Source of the DNA: Treponema sp. UBA4307
GTDB taxonomy: Bacteria; Spirochaetota; Spirochaetia; Treponematales; Treponemataceae
DNA: 64,000 bases
Reading direction: 5' to 3'
Assembly: GCA_002394685.1 (NCBI GenBank)
Contig: DGUP01000010.1
Coordinates: forward strand, 8,293 to 72,292
Shown here: positions 1 to 8,274 of the stretch, one piece after another
Layout: every line of letters begins with the position of its first letter
Position numbering within the stretch: the first letter of the stretch is position 1
Translations under genes and position numbers: made by a program
The notes under the pieces: model-generated
Told to the model about the DNA's origin: nothing
Databases searched by the model: none
What the model saw: the letters and a program-made list of their open reading frames with translations, nothing else

Positions 1-1227
1 TTCTGAGTAATAGTCCCAGCCCAGAATTGTAGTAAATGCAAAGAGAATCAGACAAACCATCAGAATACCAGAAATTACTACCCCTGGAATTGCAGGAAGA
101 AGTGTCTGGAATGCAGCATTTGTAATCTGGAAACCTGCAAGATTTGGATCAGCCCAGCAGCCTGACATTACAATAACAAGACCTGTAATTGTACAGATAA
201 CGATTGTGTCAAAGAAAGTTCCTGTCATTGAAATAATACCCTGCTGAACAGAGTGGTCTACTTTTGCAGCAGATGCAGCGATTGGAGCAGAACCAAGTCC
301 GGCTTCATTTGAGAAAATACCACGGGCAATTCCCTTCTGCATTGCAACAATCATTGCACCTACAACACCGCCAGCTGCAGCCTTAAATCCAAAGGCACCG
401 GTGAAAATCTGTTCAAAAGCCCATGTAACCTTTGAAACATTGCACAGTATTGCAAGTACACCCATAAATACATAAACTACTGCCATTACAGGAACAATAA
501 CTGAAGCAACTGTAGAAATACGCTTAAGGCCACCGATAACAACCAGTGCAACAAGAATAGCAAGTATGATTGAAGAAACTACTACAACAACTGGATATGT
601 ACCAAGAACTGGAACATCGATTGTTCTAAGGGCAGCTCCACCCATTACTGTTTTAGAGAAAGTATGAACTGCATCAGAAATAGAGTTTACCTGACTGAAA
701 GTACCAATTCCGAACAAACCAACCATTGTTCCAAAGATTGCAAAAAGCACGGCAAGGAATTTTCCAAGAACAGGCCATCTTGCACCTACACCTTTTTCAC
801 AAGTATAGAAAGGTCCACCAAGAATATGTCCGTCAGCCTTTACTTCACGATAATGAATTGAAAGAAGACATTCTGCATATTTTGTTGCCATACCCAGTAA
901 TGCAGCCAGCCACATCCAGAACAAAGCGCCTGGTCCACCAAGAGCAATAGCTGTAGCAACACCTACAATATTACCTGTACCGATTGTTGCAGAAAGTGCT
1001 GTACACAGAGCCTTAAATGAAGAAAGTTCTCCGCCGTCCTTTTTTTCTGATTTGCGGAAAATTGACTTAAGGGCAAACTTAAGCTGTGTGAACTGAACTC
1101 CTCTGAGCTTTATAGTCAGAAAGATACCGGTTGCAAGAATGAGGATAATGAGTGGTAAGCCCCAGACAAAACCATCAATCTTATCAAGAACATAATTGAT
1201 TTTTTCAAACACTGGTGATATTTCCAT
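1..1227 (-). CDS. Sodium:alanine/glycine symporter (AgcS family), 3' end beyond window
   Basis: Reading the minus strand from the ATG at 1227 gives 409 codons open to the window edge, so the C-terminus is missing. The product is a multi-span inner-membrane transporter. The segment around residues 75-95 (LSATIGTGNIVGVATAIALGG) and the later stretch GIARGIFSNEAGLGSAPIA are hallmarks of the amino acid carrier/AgcS family, which takes up alanine or glycine with sodium. The gene lies directly behind a glycine riboswitch and terminator on the same strand (1257-1440), which argues for glycine as a physiological substrate. An AgcS identity is secure; substrate choice between alanine and glycine is inferred from the riboswitch. 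Confidence 0.93.
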   Translation of the reverse strand, partial: MEISPVFEKINYVLDKIDGFVWGLPLIILILATGIFLTIKLRGVQFTQLKFALKSIFRKSEKKDGGELSSFKALCTALSATIGTGNIVGVATAIALGGPGALFWMWLAALLGMATKYAECLLSIHYREVKADGHILGGPFYTCEKGVGARWPVLGKFLAVLFAIFGTMVGLFGIGTFSQVNSISDAVHTFSKTVMGGAALRTIDVPVLGTYPVVVVVSSIILAILVALVVIGGLKRISTVASVIVPVMAVVYVFMGVLAILCNVSKVTWAFEQIFTGAFGFKAAAGGVVGAMIVAMQKGIARGIFSNEAGLGSAPIAASAAKVDHSVQQGIISMTGTFFDTIVICTITGLVIVMSGCWADPNLAGFQITNAAFQTLLPAIPGVVISGILMVCLILFAFTTILGWDYYSE

Positions 1228-1256
1228 AGTGTTTCCTTAAAAACTTTCCCTTAGGG

Positions 1257-1293
1257 AAAAAAAATAGAGCCCGTATCTTGTACGAGCTCTCTG
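1257..1293 (-). terminator. Riboswitch-controlled intrinsic terminator
   Basis: On the minus strand a ten-base-pair stem (arms at 1281-1290 and 1266-1275, one G-U pair, five-base loop) is followed by eight U residues (1257-1264), about 30 bases before the symporter start. Bases 1287-1293 (CAGAGAG in the transcript) can alternatively pair with CTCTCTG at 1395-1401 in the riboswitch, which would break the lower part of the terminator. Confidence 0.85.
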
Positions 1294-1309
1294 AAGTGTA
1301 GAACAGTTT

Positions 1310-1440
1310 TTTATTGCTCCGTCCTTTGTGCCTGAGATATCGGTCTATATAACCTTAACCCTTCGGCGTCCTGACCATTTGACCAGGAACTCTCCAGAGA
1401 GATGGCTTCGGCATCAACGTGCCGGCCTTCATCCCTAATA
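1310..1440 (-). promoter_or_regulatory. Glycine riboswitch
   Basis: The minus-strand transcript carries the conserved glycine-aptamer blocks in order: CTCTGGAGAG near 1400, GCCGAAGGGTTAAG near 1350-1365, and CTCAGGCACAAAGGACGGAG near 1313-1335. A further stem-loop with a second GCCGAAG block lies upstream (1403-1434) and may be a reduced (ghost) aptamer. The element sits between an apparent promoter side and the terminator at 1257-1293, ahead of the AgcS symporter, so it most likely senses glycine to control its own uptake. Aptamer identity rests on conserved blocks; no covariance model was run. Confidence 0.88.
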
Positions 1441-1485
1441 TAACGGATTGCTTTTCTTTAGACAATAATGTGAAGCAAATTATTT

Positions 1486-1944
1486 TCAGAAATCAGCCAT
1501 TATAATTGTTAAAATAAGAACATCCCGTTCATAATCCAGATCTTCATCCACAGTAGGAATTATGAAAAGTTTATGTTCTGATTCACCGTTTATTTCGGCC
1601 TCCAGACAAACGCTTGTTACCTCACCATTCTGCACTTCTCCAGTTCCAGAAGAAAAACAGCTCATAAGGGCAATCCACAGTCTGGCCATATCGTTAGTGG
1701 TAATTGTATTCAGCATTTCTTCACAGGAAACACTTTCTACAAAAGCATATGAAGAATCATTCCAGGACATAATTTTTCCACCATCTGAAAGATCAACCTG
1801 ACTTGTAATTACATCATATCCACCGTAAAAATCTGAAGAAGCCGCTCCTGTAAATTTTCCAAAATAATCATTTTTAAAAGGTTCAGCAGTAACAGTAAAA
1901 ACACAGGTCAGAGCCAGTAAGGCAATACAAAAAATCTTTTTCAT
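1486..1944 (-). CDS. Secreted protein of unknown function, 152 aa
   Basis: The first 20 residues (MKKIFCIALLALTCVFTVTA) form a classical signal peptide with a likely cut after TVTA, so the mature protein of about 130 residues should be periplasmic or outer-envelope. A strong ribosome binding site (AAGGAAGGA) precedes the ATG at 1944. The mature part contains acidic patches and a C-terminal hydrophobic strand (VLILTIIMADF) but no motif I recognise. It lies alone between the glycine riboswitch and the small ORF at 2146-2268. Coding status is well supported by the signal peptide and start; function is unknown. Confidence 0.8.
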   Translation of the reverse strand: MKKIFCIALLALTCVFTVTAEPFKNDYFGKFTGAASSDFYGGYDVITSQVDLSDGGKIMSWNDSSYAFVESVSCEEMLNTITTNDMARLWIALMSCFSSGTGEVQNGEVTSVCLEAEINGESEHKLFIIPTVDEDLDYERDVLILTIIMADF

Positions 1945-2029
1945 AAACAGTCCTTCCTTAATAAACTTCAGTTTTTGAAGTTCCCTTAACTATAACACGT
2001 AAAAAAATATTATCCAAATAAAAAAAGGC

Positions 2030-2068
2030 AAAAAAAATGACCACTGCAAACGAATGCGGCGGTCATTT
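2030..2068 (-). terminator. Intrinsic terminator
   Basis: The minus strand shows a stem AAATGACC...GGTCATTT with further GC pairs, loop around ATTCGTTT, followed by a run of seven or more U residues (2031-2037). It ends the transcript that carries gltS and/or the 40-residue ORF. Confidence 0.8.
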
Positions 2069-2145
2069 TCCAAAAGATATGTCTCTTCAACTGACTAAAG
2101 GCTAAACTGCTGGAATCAGCTGGAGAACTTTTTCATCATGCAGGA

Positions 2146-2268
2146 TTACAGCCAGGTTGAAGTTCCACGAATCGGGAACTTAATTTGTTTAGACCTGAGA
2201 ATCTTTAATAAAGAGTAAACAGGTAACACCATTGTATCAATTGCACTAAGAAGTTGAACTTTTTTCAT
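2146..2268 (-). CDS. Small ORF, 40 aa, strong ribosome binding site
   Basis: An ATG at 2268 is preceded by GAGGGGG at a good distance (six bases) and opens a 40-codon frame ending TAA at 2146-2148. The product is basic and partly hydrophobic (MKKVQLLSAIDTMVLP... ending STWL). A TATAGT box lies upstream, and the perfect 15-base palindrome AGATTCAATGAATCT (2281-2295) lies between that box and the ribosome binding site, as an operator might. It follows gltS by 69 bases and ends before the terminator at 2030-2068, so it may also be cotranscribed. I recognise no family; it could be a small membrane-associated or regulatory protein, or a leader peptide. Confidence 0.55.
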   Translation of the reverse strand: MKKVQLLSAIDTMVLPVYSLLKILRSKQIKFPIRGTSTWL

Positions 2269-2337
2269 AGCTACCCCCTCAGATTCAATGAATCTACCCT
2301 TACTATAACCCTTTTTTATGAAAAATCCACTTTTAAC

Positions 2338-3732
2338 TTAACTTTTTACAGATTTTTTCTTCCCCCTGAAAAGAGCAAGGAACATAAGGAAAGCATAATA
2401 TAGAACACAAATTCCAAGAACAATATAAATCATTGCATCGGATTTTGGAGCCATACCTACCAGCAGCACGATTGGAATACCAAAAGCAACAGCTGTACTT
2501 GAACCGCTTACAAGGTTATTTGCAGCAGGAGTTTCAAATTTAGGATCTATTTCCCTTACAAGAAGAACGCCTGAACTGATTGTTCCAGTGAGCATACCGA
2601 ACATTGAAAGGAAGCCCTCTTCTTCATATCCCTTATAAATTCTGTTACAGAGGAATTTAAGATGGAAGAAAGTTCCAACACCGCCCAGCACTGCCATAAG
2701 TGCAAATGGAAGCCACAAGCCCTGCAAATCTTCAAAATTGATTGTTCCGATTCCACAGATAATCATAATATCAAAAGCAAAGCCGGAAATACGGTTAAGC
2801 AGATAATTGTTCTGATACTGATGGCGCATCCAGTTAAAGCGCTTGGCACCTTTACAGATAAGTTTGGTGATAAAAGCAAATAATGTACCAAAGATAAAGT
2901 TAAATCCCCAGAGCATTGAAGATGCCAGTTTATCCACAGCAGGAGCATAATTCTTCAGAAGTGTGGTTACGCCCCAGAGGAAAAGATATGTAATCAGATA
3001 AACCAGGAAAATCAATCCAACCTGAATTGTAAGACGGTCTACTGAATGAGATACAGGAAGTTCTGATTCATCAAGGAAGTCTGTAATTGTTATAGTCCTC
3101 TTTTCTTCCTCTTCATTATGAATAACTTTGTGGAACTTGCCTTTTTTTGCCCCTATGTTCATATAAATAACACCTACTACACAGGCAACAATAAATCCCG
3201 CTGCAGCAATTGCCAGACCAAAAGAACGGCCTCCTGCAAACCCCAGATTTTCATATGTAGTACCGATATTATTTCCCTGACCAGGTCCCTGTCCGTAGCC
3301 CATTGGAAGTAAAAGACCAGAAGCCTTAAAAATACCAGGCATTACTGTTACGGAAAGAATAATGGTTATAAGAAGACCGATTATTCCCTGAATAGTGTAG
3401 GAACTTACGATTACTGCCCCGGATTTTAGGGCTGTTCCAAAGGTTGAACGGTTAGTGTCTGAAGACTTGCTTACACGGAGGGATAAAGCAATAAAACCGA
3501 TTCCCAGACAGTGGTAGGTCAACTTTTCAAGAAAGTCTACATTTACCGGGACAAGTCCTGAGTACTTAATCCCCAGAAGAAGAAATCCCGCTAAAACCGC
3601 AGTCGGCATAAGGGACTTTTTTACAAAAGGAACCTTTAATCGTAATACATTGCAGATAAGCACCATGATTGAAATGACGCCTATCTGAATAATCACGTTC
3701 CAAAGATCTGAATTCGCAGCTGAATAATCCAT
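2338..3732 (-). CDS. Sodium/glutamate symporter-like protein (GltS family)
   Basis: A 464-residue integral membrane protein with about ten to twelve hydrophobic spans in two inverted halves, as in GltS carriers, which import glutamate with sodium. The N-terminal half has the family-like PTAVLAGFLLLGIKYSG segment and a glycine-rich GYGQGPGQGNNIGTTYEN re-entrant region near residues 140-160; the C-terminal half has the counterpart TGTISSGVLLVREIDP and NLVSGSSTAVAFGIP. It is longer than E. coli GltS (401 aa) mainly because of a polar central loop near residues 200-230. A clear GAGGAG lies eleven bases before the ATG. Glutamate specificity is assumed from the family and could differ. Confidence 0.75.
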   Translation of the reverse strand: MDYSAANSDLWNVIIQIGVISIMVLICNVLRLKVPFVKKSLMPTAVLAGFLLLGIKYSGLVPVNVDFLEKLTYHCLGIGFIALSLRVSKSSDTNRSTFGTALKSGAVIVSSYTIQGIIGLLITIILSVTVMPGIFKASGLLLPMGYGQGPGQGNNIGTTYENLGFAGGRSFGLAIAAAGFIVACVVGVIYMNIGAKKGKFHKVIHNEEEEKRTITITDFLDESELPVSHSVDRLTIQVGLIFLVYLITYLFLWGVTTLLKNYAPAVDKLASSMLWGFNFIFGTLFAFITKLICKGAKRFNWMRHQYQNNYLLNRISGFAFDIMIICGIGTINFEDLQGLWLPFALMAVLGGVGTFFHLKFLCNRIYKGYEEEGFLSMFGMLTGTISSGVLLVREIDPKFETPAANNLVSGSSTAVAFGIPIVLLVGMAPKSDAMIYIVLGICVLYYAFLMFLALFRGKKKSVKS

Positions 3733-3810
3733 GAGTTTTTATCTCCTCGATTTTTTACCTGTTTATAACAGTATTTTATTGTGTAAAAGAGGAAATTACC
3801 AGCCTTTTTT

Positions 3811-5877
3811 TTATTTAAGCAGATCCTTATCAGAACTTAAATCGTCTACAAGAACTACTTCATTTCCATTTACAATGTTAAGCACGTGCCATACAAATCC
3901 AGGTCTTCCACGAGTGATATTGTATGTACCTTTATATTCATTGTTTATGTAAACTGTTACATGGGCATAGGAATAAGACAACTCCATGCTTTCCGGATTA
4001 GATTCGTTACTGTAATCATATACGAAGAACCTGTATGTTTCTTTTTCATCCACATTCAAAATTGAAACTGCCTCAGGACCAAAACCACGGCGGCTTTCTA
4101 CATCAAGATTGAGTGAATCTGATTCTTCTGATCCAAAGTAAGCGTGTTCTTTTGAACTTAAAATATGAGCATCCAGGTCTTCAGGGAAAGAGCCCCACTC
4201 AAGGACGATTTTTATACCAGGCTCATCTTTTTCTTCAGGGATGGCGATTTGTTTTGAAGAAACAACTTCTCTGTCCAGGCTGAGCATCAGATAGGATTTT
4301 GTAGTCATAAATCCATTTTTTGAAATCACCATATGATAGTAGCCGTTTGCAATTTGTTCAGGAATATAGGCTCTTCCCAGATTGTCTGTAATAAGGTTCC
4401 ACTTGTTTTCCAGTGTAAGGGTTGCAGAGCTTACAGGATTTCCATCTTCCGCACTTACAATCTGAACGTAGAGTGGAGAAACTTCAATCGGCAGGGTGAT
4501 GATTTCAGATTCATCTTTTTCAATAGTCACTTCTTTGTCAGCACCTTCGCTGGCTTCAGGATGTTCATCCGGATTTATCAGCCCTTCGTCTTCTACGACC
4601 GGAGCTGTTTCCTCAGCAGGGGCAGTTTCTTCTACAACCGGAGAGGCTTCTTCCACTACAGGGGCTGCTTCTTCTACAGCAGGGATTTCTTCTACGACCG
4701 GAGTAACCTCTTCTACAGCAGGGGCAACTTCTACTACAGGAGCGACTTCTTCCACTGCGGGGATTTCTTCTACAACCGGAGTGACATCTTCCTCAACTGG
4801 GGTTGCTTCTTCCTCAGCAGGGATTTCTTCTACGATCGGAGTGACATCTTCTACTACAGGGACAACCTCTTCCACTACAGGAGCGGCTTCTTCTACTGCA
4901 GGGGCAGTTTCTTCTACAACAGGGATTTCTTCCACTACAGGGGCCACTTCTTCTACAGCAGGGATTTCTTCCACTACCGGAGTGACCTCTTCTACGACCG
5001 GAGCGGCTTCTTCCACTGCGGGGATTTCTTCTACAACCGGAGTGACCTCTTCCTCAACTGGGGCAATCTCTTCAACCACAGGGGCAACTTCTTCCACAAC
5101 AGGGATTTCATCTACAACCGGAGCAACCTCTTCCACTACAGGGGACACTTCTACAACCGGGGCAACCTCTTCAACCACAGGAGCGGCCTCCTCCACAACA
5201 GGAGCAACTTCTTCCACAACAGGAATTTCTTCTACAATCGGAGCAGTTTCCTCAACTTTAGACGGCTTTACCAGTTTTTCTGCAATTTTATTTACAGGGG
5301 CCTTATTGCCTTTTGCAGAAGATTTCTTTTCAGTGAGAGTTTTTTCTTCCTTTTCAACAGGAGTTTCTACTGTCTTTTTTACAGGCTTTTCGTCAACTTC
5401 AGGCTCTGCTTTTGCCTCGACTTTTGTTTCAGCTTTAGTCTCATTTACAGGCTTTTCAACTTTAGTTTCTTCAACCTTTTTTTCAGCCGTTTTCTTTTCC
5501 GGAACAGTTTTTTCTTCCGGCTTAACATCTTCCTTCACCTTTTTACTACTTTCTCCATAGTGAAGGCACCACACATCATTAATTCCAAGAGACTTTACAG
5601 CAGGAAGACTTTGAATAAGTTTTTTGTGGCGGATTGCAGATTTTTCATCAGTAATTACTTCATCATACAGAATTCTGTAAAGAACCTGACCATTTGACTG
5701 CTTAAAAGGTTCAACATAAACAGGAATGCCGTTTTTTTCCAGAAGTGCAGCCTGAGTTACCGCATTGGATTTATTCTTAAAAGAACCAAGGCAAATACGC
5801 CATTCATCAGCAAAAACAGAACTTACTGCAAGAAAGAAAATAAGTCCCAGTAATATTTTTAGATATTTATTTCTCAT
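3811..5877 (-). CDS. Secreted SPOR-domain protein with long Pro-Val-Glu-Glu repeat
   Basis: Start chosen at the ATG at 5877 because CGGAGAAG lies just upstream and a signal peptide follows (MRNKYLKILLGLIFFLAVSSVFA); a TTG at 5910 is less likely. The order is: signal peptide, a SPOR-like domain (WRICLGSFKNKSNAV onward, about residues 25-105) expected to bind denuded septal peptidoglycan, a Lys/Glu-rich linker, roughly 220 residues of (P-V-V-E-E-x-A/T) repeats, a carboxypeptidase-regulatory-like beta domain (GNPVSSATLTLEN), and a C-terminal YfaP/DUF2135-like domain (LEWGSFPEDLDAHI). The rod-like repeat could span the periplasm. The opposite strand of the repeat is open by chance over 1.3 kb and is not a gene. 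Confidence 0.85.
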   Translation of the reverse strand: MRNKYLKILLGLIFFLAVSSVFADEWRICLGSFKNKSNAVTQAALLEKNGIPVYVEPFKQSNGQVLYRILYDEVITDEKSAIRHKKLIQSLPAVKSLGINDVWCLHYGESSKKVKEDVKPEEKTVPEKKTAEKKVEETKVEKPVNETKAETKVEAKAEPEVDEKPVKKTVETPVEKEEKTLTEKKSSAKGNKAPVNKIAEKLVKPSKVEETAPIVEEIPVVEEVAPVVEEAAPVVEEVAPVVEVSPVVEEVAPVVDEIPVVEEVAPVVEEIAPVEEEVTPVVEEIPAVEEAAPVVEEVTPVVEEIPAVEEVAPVVEEIPVVEETAPAVEEAAPVVEEVVPVVEDVTPIVEEIPAEEEATPVEEDVTPVVEEIPAVEEVAPVVEVAPAVEEVTPVVEEIPAVEEAAPVVEEASPVVEETAPAEETAPVVEDEGLINPDEHPEASEGADKEVTIEKDESEIITLPIEVSPLYVQIVSAEDGNPVSSATLTLENKWNLITDNLGRAYIPEQIANGYYHMVISKNGFMTTKSYLMLSLDREVVSSKQIAIPEEKDEPGIKIVLEWGSFPEDLDAHILSSKEHAYFGSEESDSLNLDVESRRGFGPEAVSILNVDEKETYRFFVYDYSNESNPESMELSYSYAHVTVYINNEYKGTYNITRGRPGFVWHVLNIVNGNEVVLVDDLSSDKDLLK
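4590..5260 (-). repeat. Coding tandem repeat (PVVEE-type heptads and octads)
   Basis: Within the SPOR protein the DNA repeats short GA-rich units encoding P-V-V-E-E-(I/V/A)-(A/T/P) dozens of times. The units differ mostly at synonymous or conservative positions. Such tracts change length readily by slippage or recombination. Confidence 0.9.
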
Positions 5878-6106
5878 ATACCACTTCTCCGAAAATTGGT
5901 CTCCCCTCAAGTATAATCTATAATGGAAAAAATTAAAGATATTCAGTCAAATATAATGGAATTATAATAAGTAGTGCGAATTTCTAGTGTTTTTAAAACC
6001 TTAAATTCAGTACCAGTTAACTTTTTTTTACTTATGCTACCTTTTTAACAAATCTTGCGTTAAAATACTTATATTAAGAATCGTATTTTTCATCAGGAGA
6101 GAAGTT

Positions 6107-8200
6107 TTGAAAGGTATAAAAAATAATCTTAGTCTAAGAATCATCCTTATTGTCGTAGCCGTTACAACCATATCAAACGTATGGATTGGATTTGTGGTTA
6201 ACCGAAATTCATCTAATTCCCTTAAAGAAATGATGTATCAGGACTTGCAGCATTCCATCAATGCTGTAGCCAGGGAAATGGACCTTAACAACGAAAAGCA
6301 GATAAAAATGCTGGAAACCCTTGCCTCTAATCCAGAAATCCGGGATCCAGATAAAAGTCTGCTGGAAAAATCCCACATCGTTTACAGGGCATTGCAGAAA
6401 AATCAAGGCTATATTGATTTGACTATTCTGGATCTGGAAGGTAATGCCTACATCAGGGACGGAGAAAAGATTGTTTCCTTTGCCGAAAGAGATTATTTCA
6501 AGGAAGCAAAAAAAGGGAAGATTTTTATTACAGATCCATTCGTAAACAAAGTAACAAATGAACTGGCAATGTTCTACTCCCTGCCGGTTTACGATTTTGA
6601 TAACAATATTATAAATGTTGTATTCTGCGTAGTAGACGGATTCAAGTTGTCTGATCTCTGTATGGAACATCCAATTGCAAACAACAGAATTCCTTATGTA
6701 ATTTCAGCTCAATCATACCTGACTCTGGCAAACGAAGACCATGAAAAAGTTGCAAAGGAAAGTATCAAGGAAATAGAAATGGCAAACCAGGGAACTTCTC
6801 TGGGAACCCACCTTACAGCATTACTCTCAGGAGTTACAGGCCATGACATCTACACAGACAATGGAAAAAAATGGATGTCAGCATACGAGCGCATTCCAAA
6901 TACAAACTGGATAGCCGCATGTTCAGTTCCTTTTGAGGATTTCCATGATAAAGTTCTGAACCTTCAGAAATCACTTTTTCCTGTATTCACAATAAATACC
7001 ATATTCGTTGCCCTGGTCTGCGGTATTGCAATTTCCTTCGCAATAAAACCTTTGAAAAAACTAAGGGGTGCCATTGGGGAAATTGCAGAAGGAAATGCTG
7101 ACCTGACGAAGAGACTTGACGTAAAGTCAAAAGATGAAGTAGGCGATGTGGTATCAGGCTTCAATCAATTCACAGACAAGCTCCATACCATCATAAGCCA
7201 GGTTAAAAGTTCAAAAGATGAACTTTCTGTTGCAGGAAAAGAAATGTCCAGCGTTGCACAGGACACCGCTTCTTCCATCACACAGATTATTGCAAATATA
7301 GAAAGCGTAAATTCCCAGATTATAAATCAGTCAAACAGCGTTACAGAGACAGCCGGAGCAGTAAACCAGATTGCTTCAAATATTGAATCTCTGGAGCATA
7401 TGATTGCCAACCAGTCTTCCGGAGTAACAGAAGCTTCTGCTGCAGTTGAAGAGATGATTGGAAACATCAGAAGCGTAAATAAATCGGTAACAACAATGGC
7501 AGAATCTTTTTCCGAACTGGAAGAAAAGACCCAGGCCGGAGTTTCAATTCAACAGGATGTAAACAGCAGAATTGAAATCATTAAGGGACAGTCTGAAACT
7601 CTGCAGAATGCAAACACCGCTATTGCCGCCATTGCTGAACAGACAAATCTTCTGGCCATGAATGCCGCTATTGAAGCAGCCCATGCAGGTGAAGCAGGAA
7701 AAGGCTTCTCTGTAGTAGCAGACGAAATCCGTAAACTTTCAGAAACCTCTGCTGATCAGACAAAAACAATTGGTGAACAGCTGGAAAAAATCCGGGAATC
7801 AATTGAAGAGGTTGTAGAAGCATCAGAAAAATCCGGCGCAGCATTCCAGGAAGTTTCTGCAAAAATTGAAGAAACCGATGTTCTTGTCCGCCAGATTAAA
7901 AATGCAATGGAAGAACAGGAAATCGGCAGTCAGCAGATTGGTCAGGCCCTTCACGTTATGAACGACAGCACCAGCGAAGTAAGAACAGCATCAGCAGAAA
8001 TGGCAGAAGGAAACAAACAGATTCTTCAGGAAATTAATCATCTTCAGAATGCTACAGAAAATATGAAATCCAGCATGGAGGAAATGTCCAGTGGAGCAGG
8101 AAAAATTAATGAAACAGGTTCCGCTCTTTCTGAAATTTCCGGAATAATGACTAATTCAATTGACAAAATTGGAAAGGAAATTGATTTGTTCAAGGTATAA
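6107..8200 (+). CDS. Methyl-accepting chemotaxis protein
   Basis: A 697-residue inner-membrane chemoreceptor. The N-terminus has a first membrane span (LRIILIVVAVTTISNVWIGFVV), then a roughly 250-residue periplasmic sensor of the double-Cache type (YIDLTILDLEGNAYIRDGE... YFKEAKKGK), a second span near residues 285-305, a HAMP region (AIKPLKKLRGAIGEIAEGNADLT), and a long cytoplasmic coiled coil whose tip EQTNLLAMNAAIEAAHAGE binds CheA and CheW. Start is TTG at 6107, with AGGAGAG at proper distance. No CheW-binding pentapeptide tether is seen at the C-terminus. The ligand is unknown; dCache sensors often bind amino acids or other small organic molecules. Confidence 0.95.
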   Translation: MKGIKNNLSLRIILIVVAVTTISNVWIGFVVNRNSSNSLKEMMYQDLQHSINAVAREMDLNNEKQIKMLETLASNPEIRDPDKSLLEKSHIVYRALQKNQGYIDLTILDLEGNAYIRDGEKIVSFAERDYFKEAKKGKIFITDPFVNKVTNELAMFYSLPVYDFDNNIINVVFCVVDGFKLSDLCMEHPIANNRIPYVISAQSYLTLANEDHEKVAKESIKEIEMANQGTSLGTHLTALLSGVTGHDIYTDNGKKWMSAYERIPNTNWIAACSVPFEDFHDKVLNLQKSLFPVFTINTIFVALVCGIAISFAIKPLKKLRGAIGEIAEGNADLTKRLDVKSKDEVGDVVSGFNQFTDKLHTIISQVKSSKDELSVAGKEMSSVAQDTASSITQIIANIESVNSQIINQSNSVTETAGAVNQIASNIESLEHMIANQSSGVTEASAAVEEMIGNIRSVNKSVTTMAESFSELEEKTQAGVSIQQDVNSRIEIIKGQSETLQNANTAIAAIAEQTNLLAMNAAIEAAHAGEAGKGFSVVADEIRKLSETSADQTKTIGEQLEKIRESIEEVVEASEKSGAAFQEVSAKIEETDVLVRQIKNAMEEQEIGSQQIGQALHVMNDSTSEVRTASAEMAEGNKQILQEINHLQNATENMKSSMEEMSSGAGKINETGSALSEISGIMTNSIDKIGKEIDLFKV

Positions 8201-8258
8201 CTTTTTCCGGCTTATGTCCGGAATGATAAACTTCCTTGTATGCTAAAAGTTTCTTTCA

Positions 8259-8267
8259 TGCTAAAAT
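8259..8267 (+). promoter_or_regulatory. Extended -10 promoter of polA
   Basis: TGCTAAAAT (TG-n-TAAAAT) ends seven bases before the polA ATG at 8275. A start site at the usual distance would fall at or next to the start codon, so the transcript would be leaderless; no ribosome binding site is visible. Confidence 0.5.
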
Positions 8268-8274
8268 CAGTCCT

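Noticed and set aside
4333..5697. Long plus-strand frames (454 and 354 codons) opposite the SPOR repeat protein
   Set aside because: They are mirror frames of a GA-rich repeat without stops; composition (Phe/Tyr/Arg or Ser/Thr/Gly only) and lack of start sites show they are artefacts.
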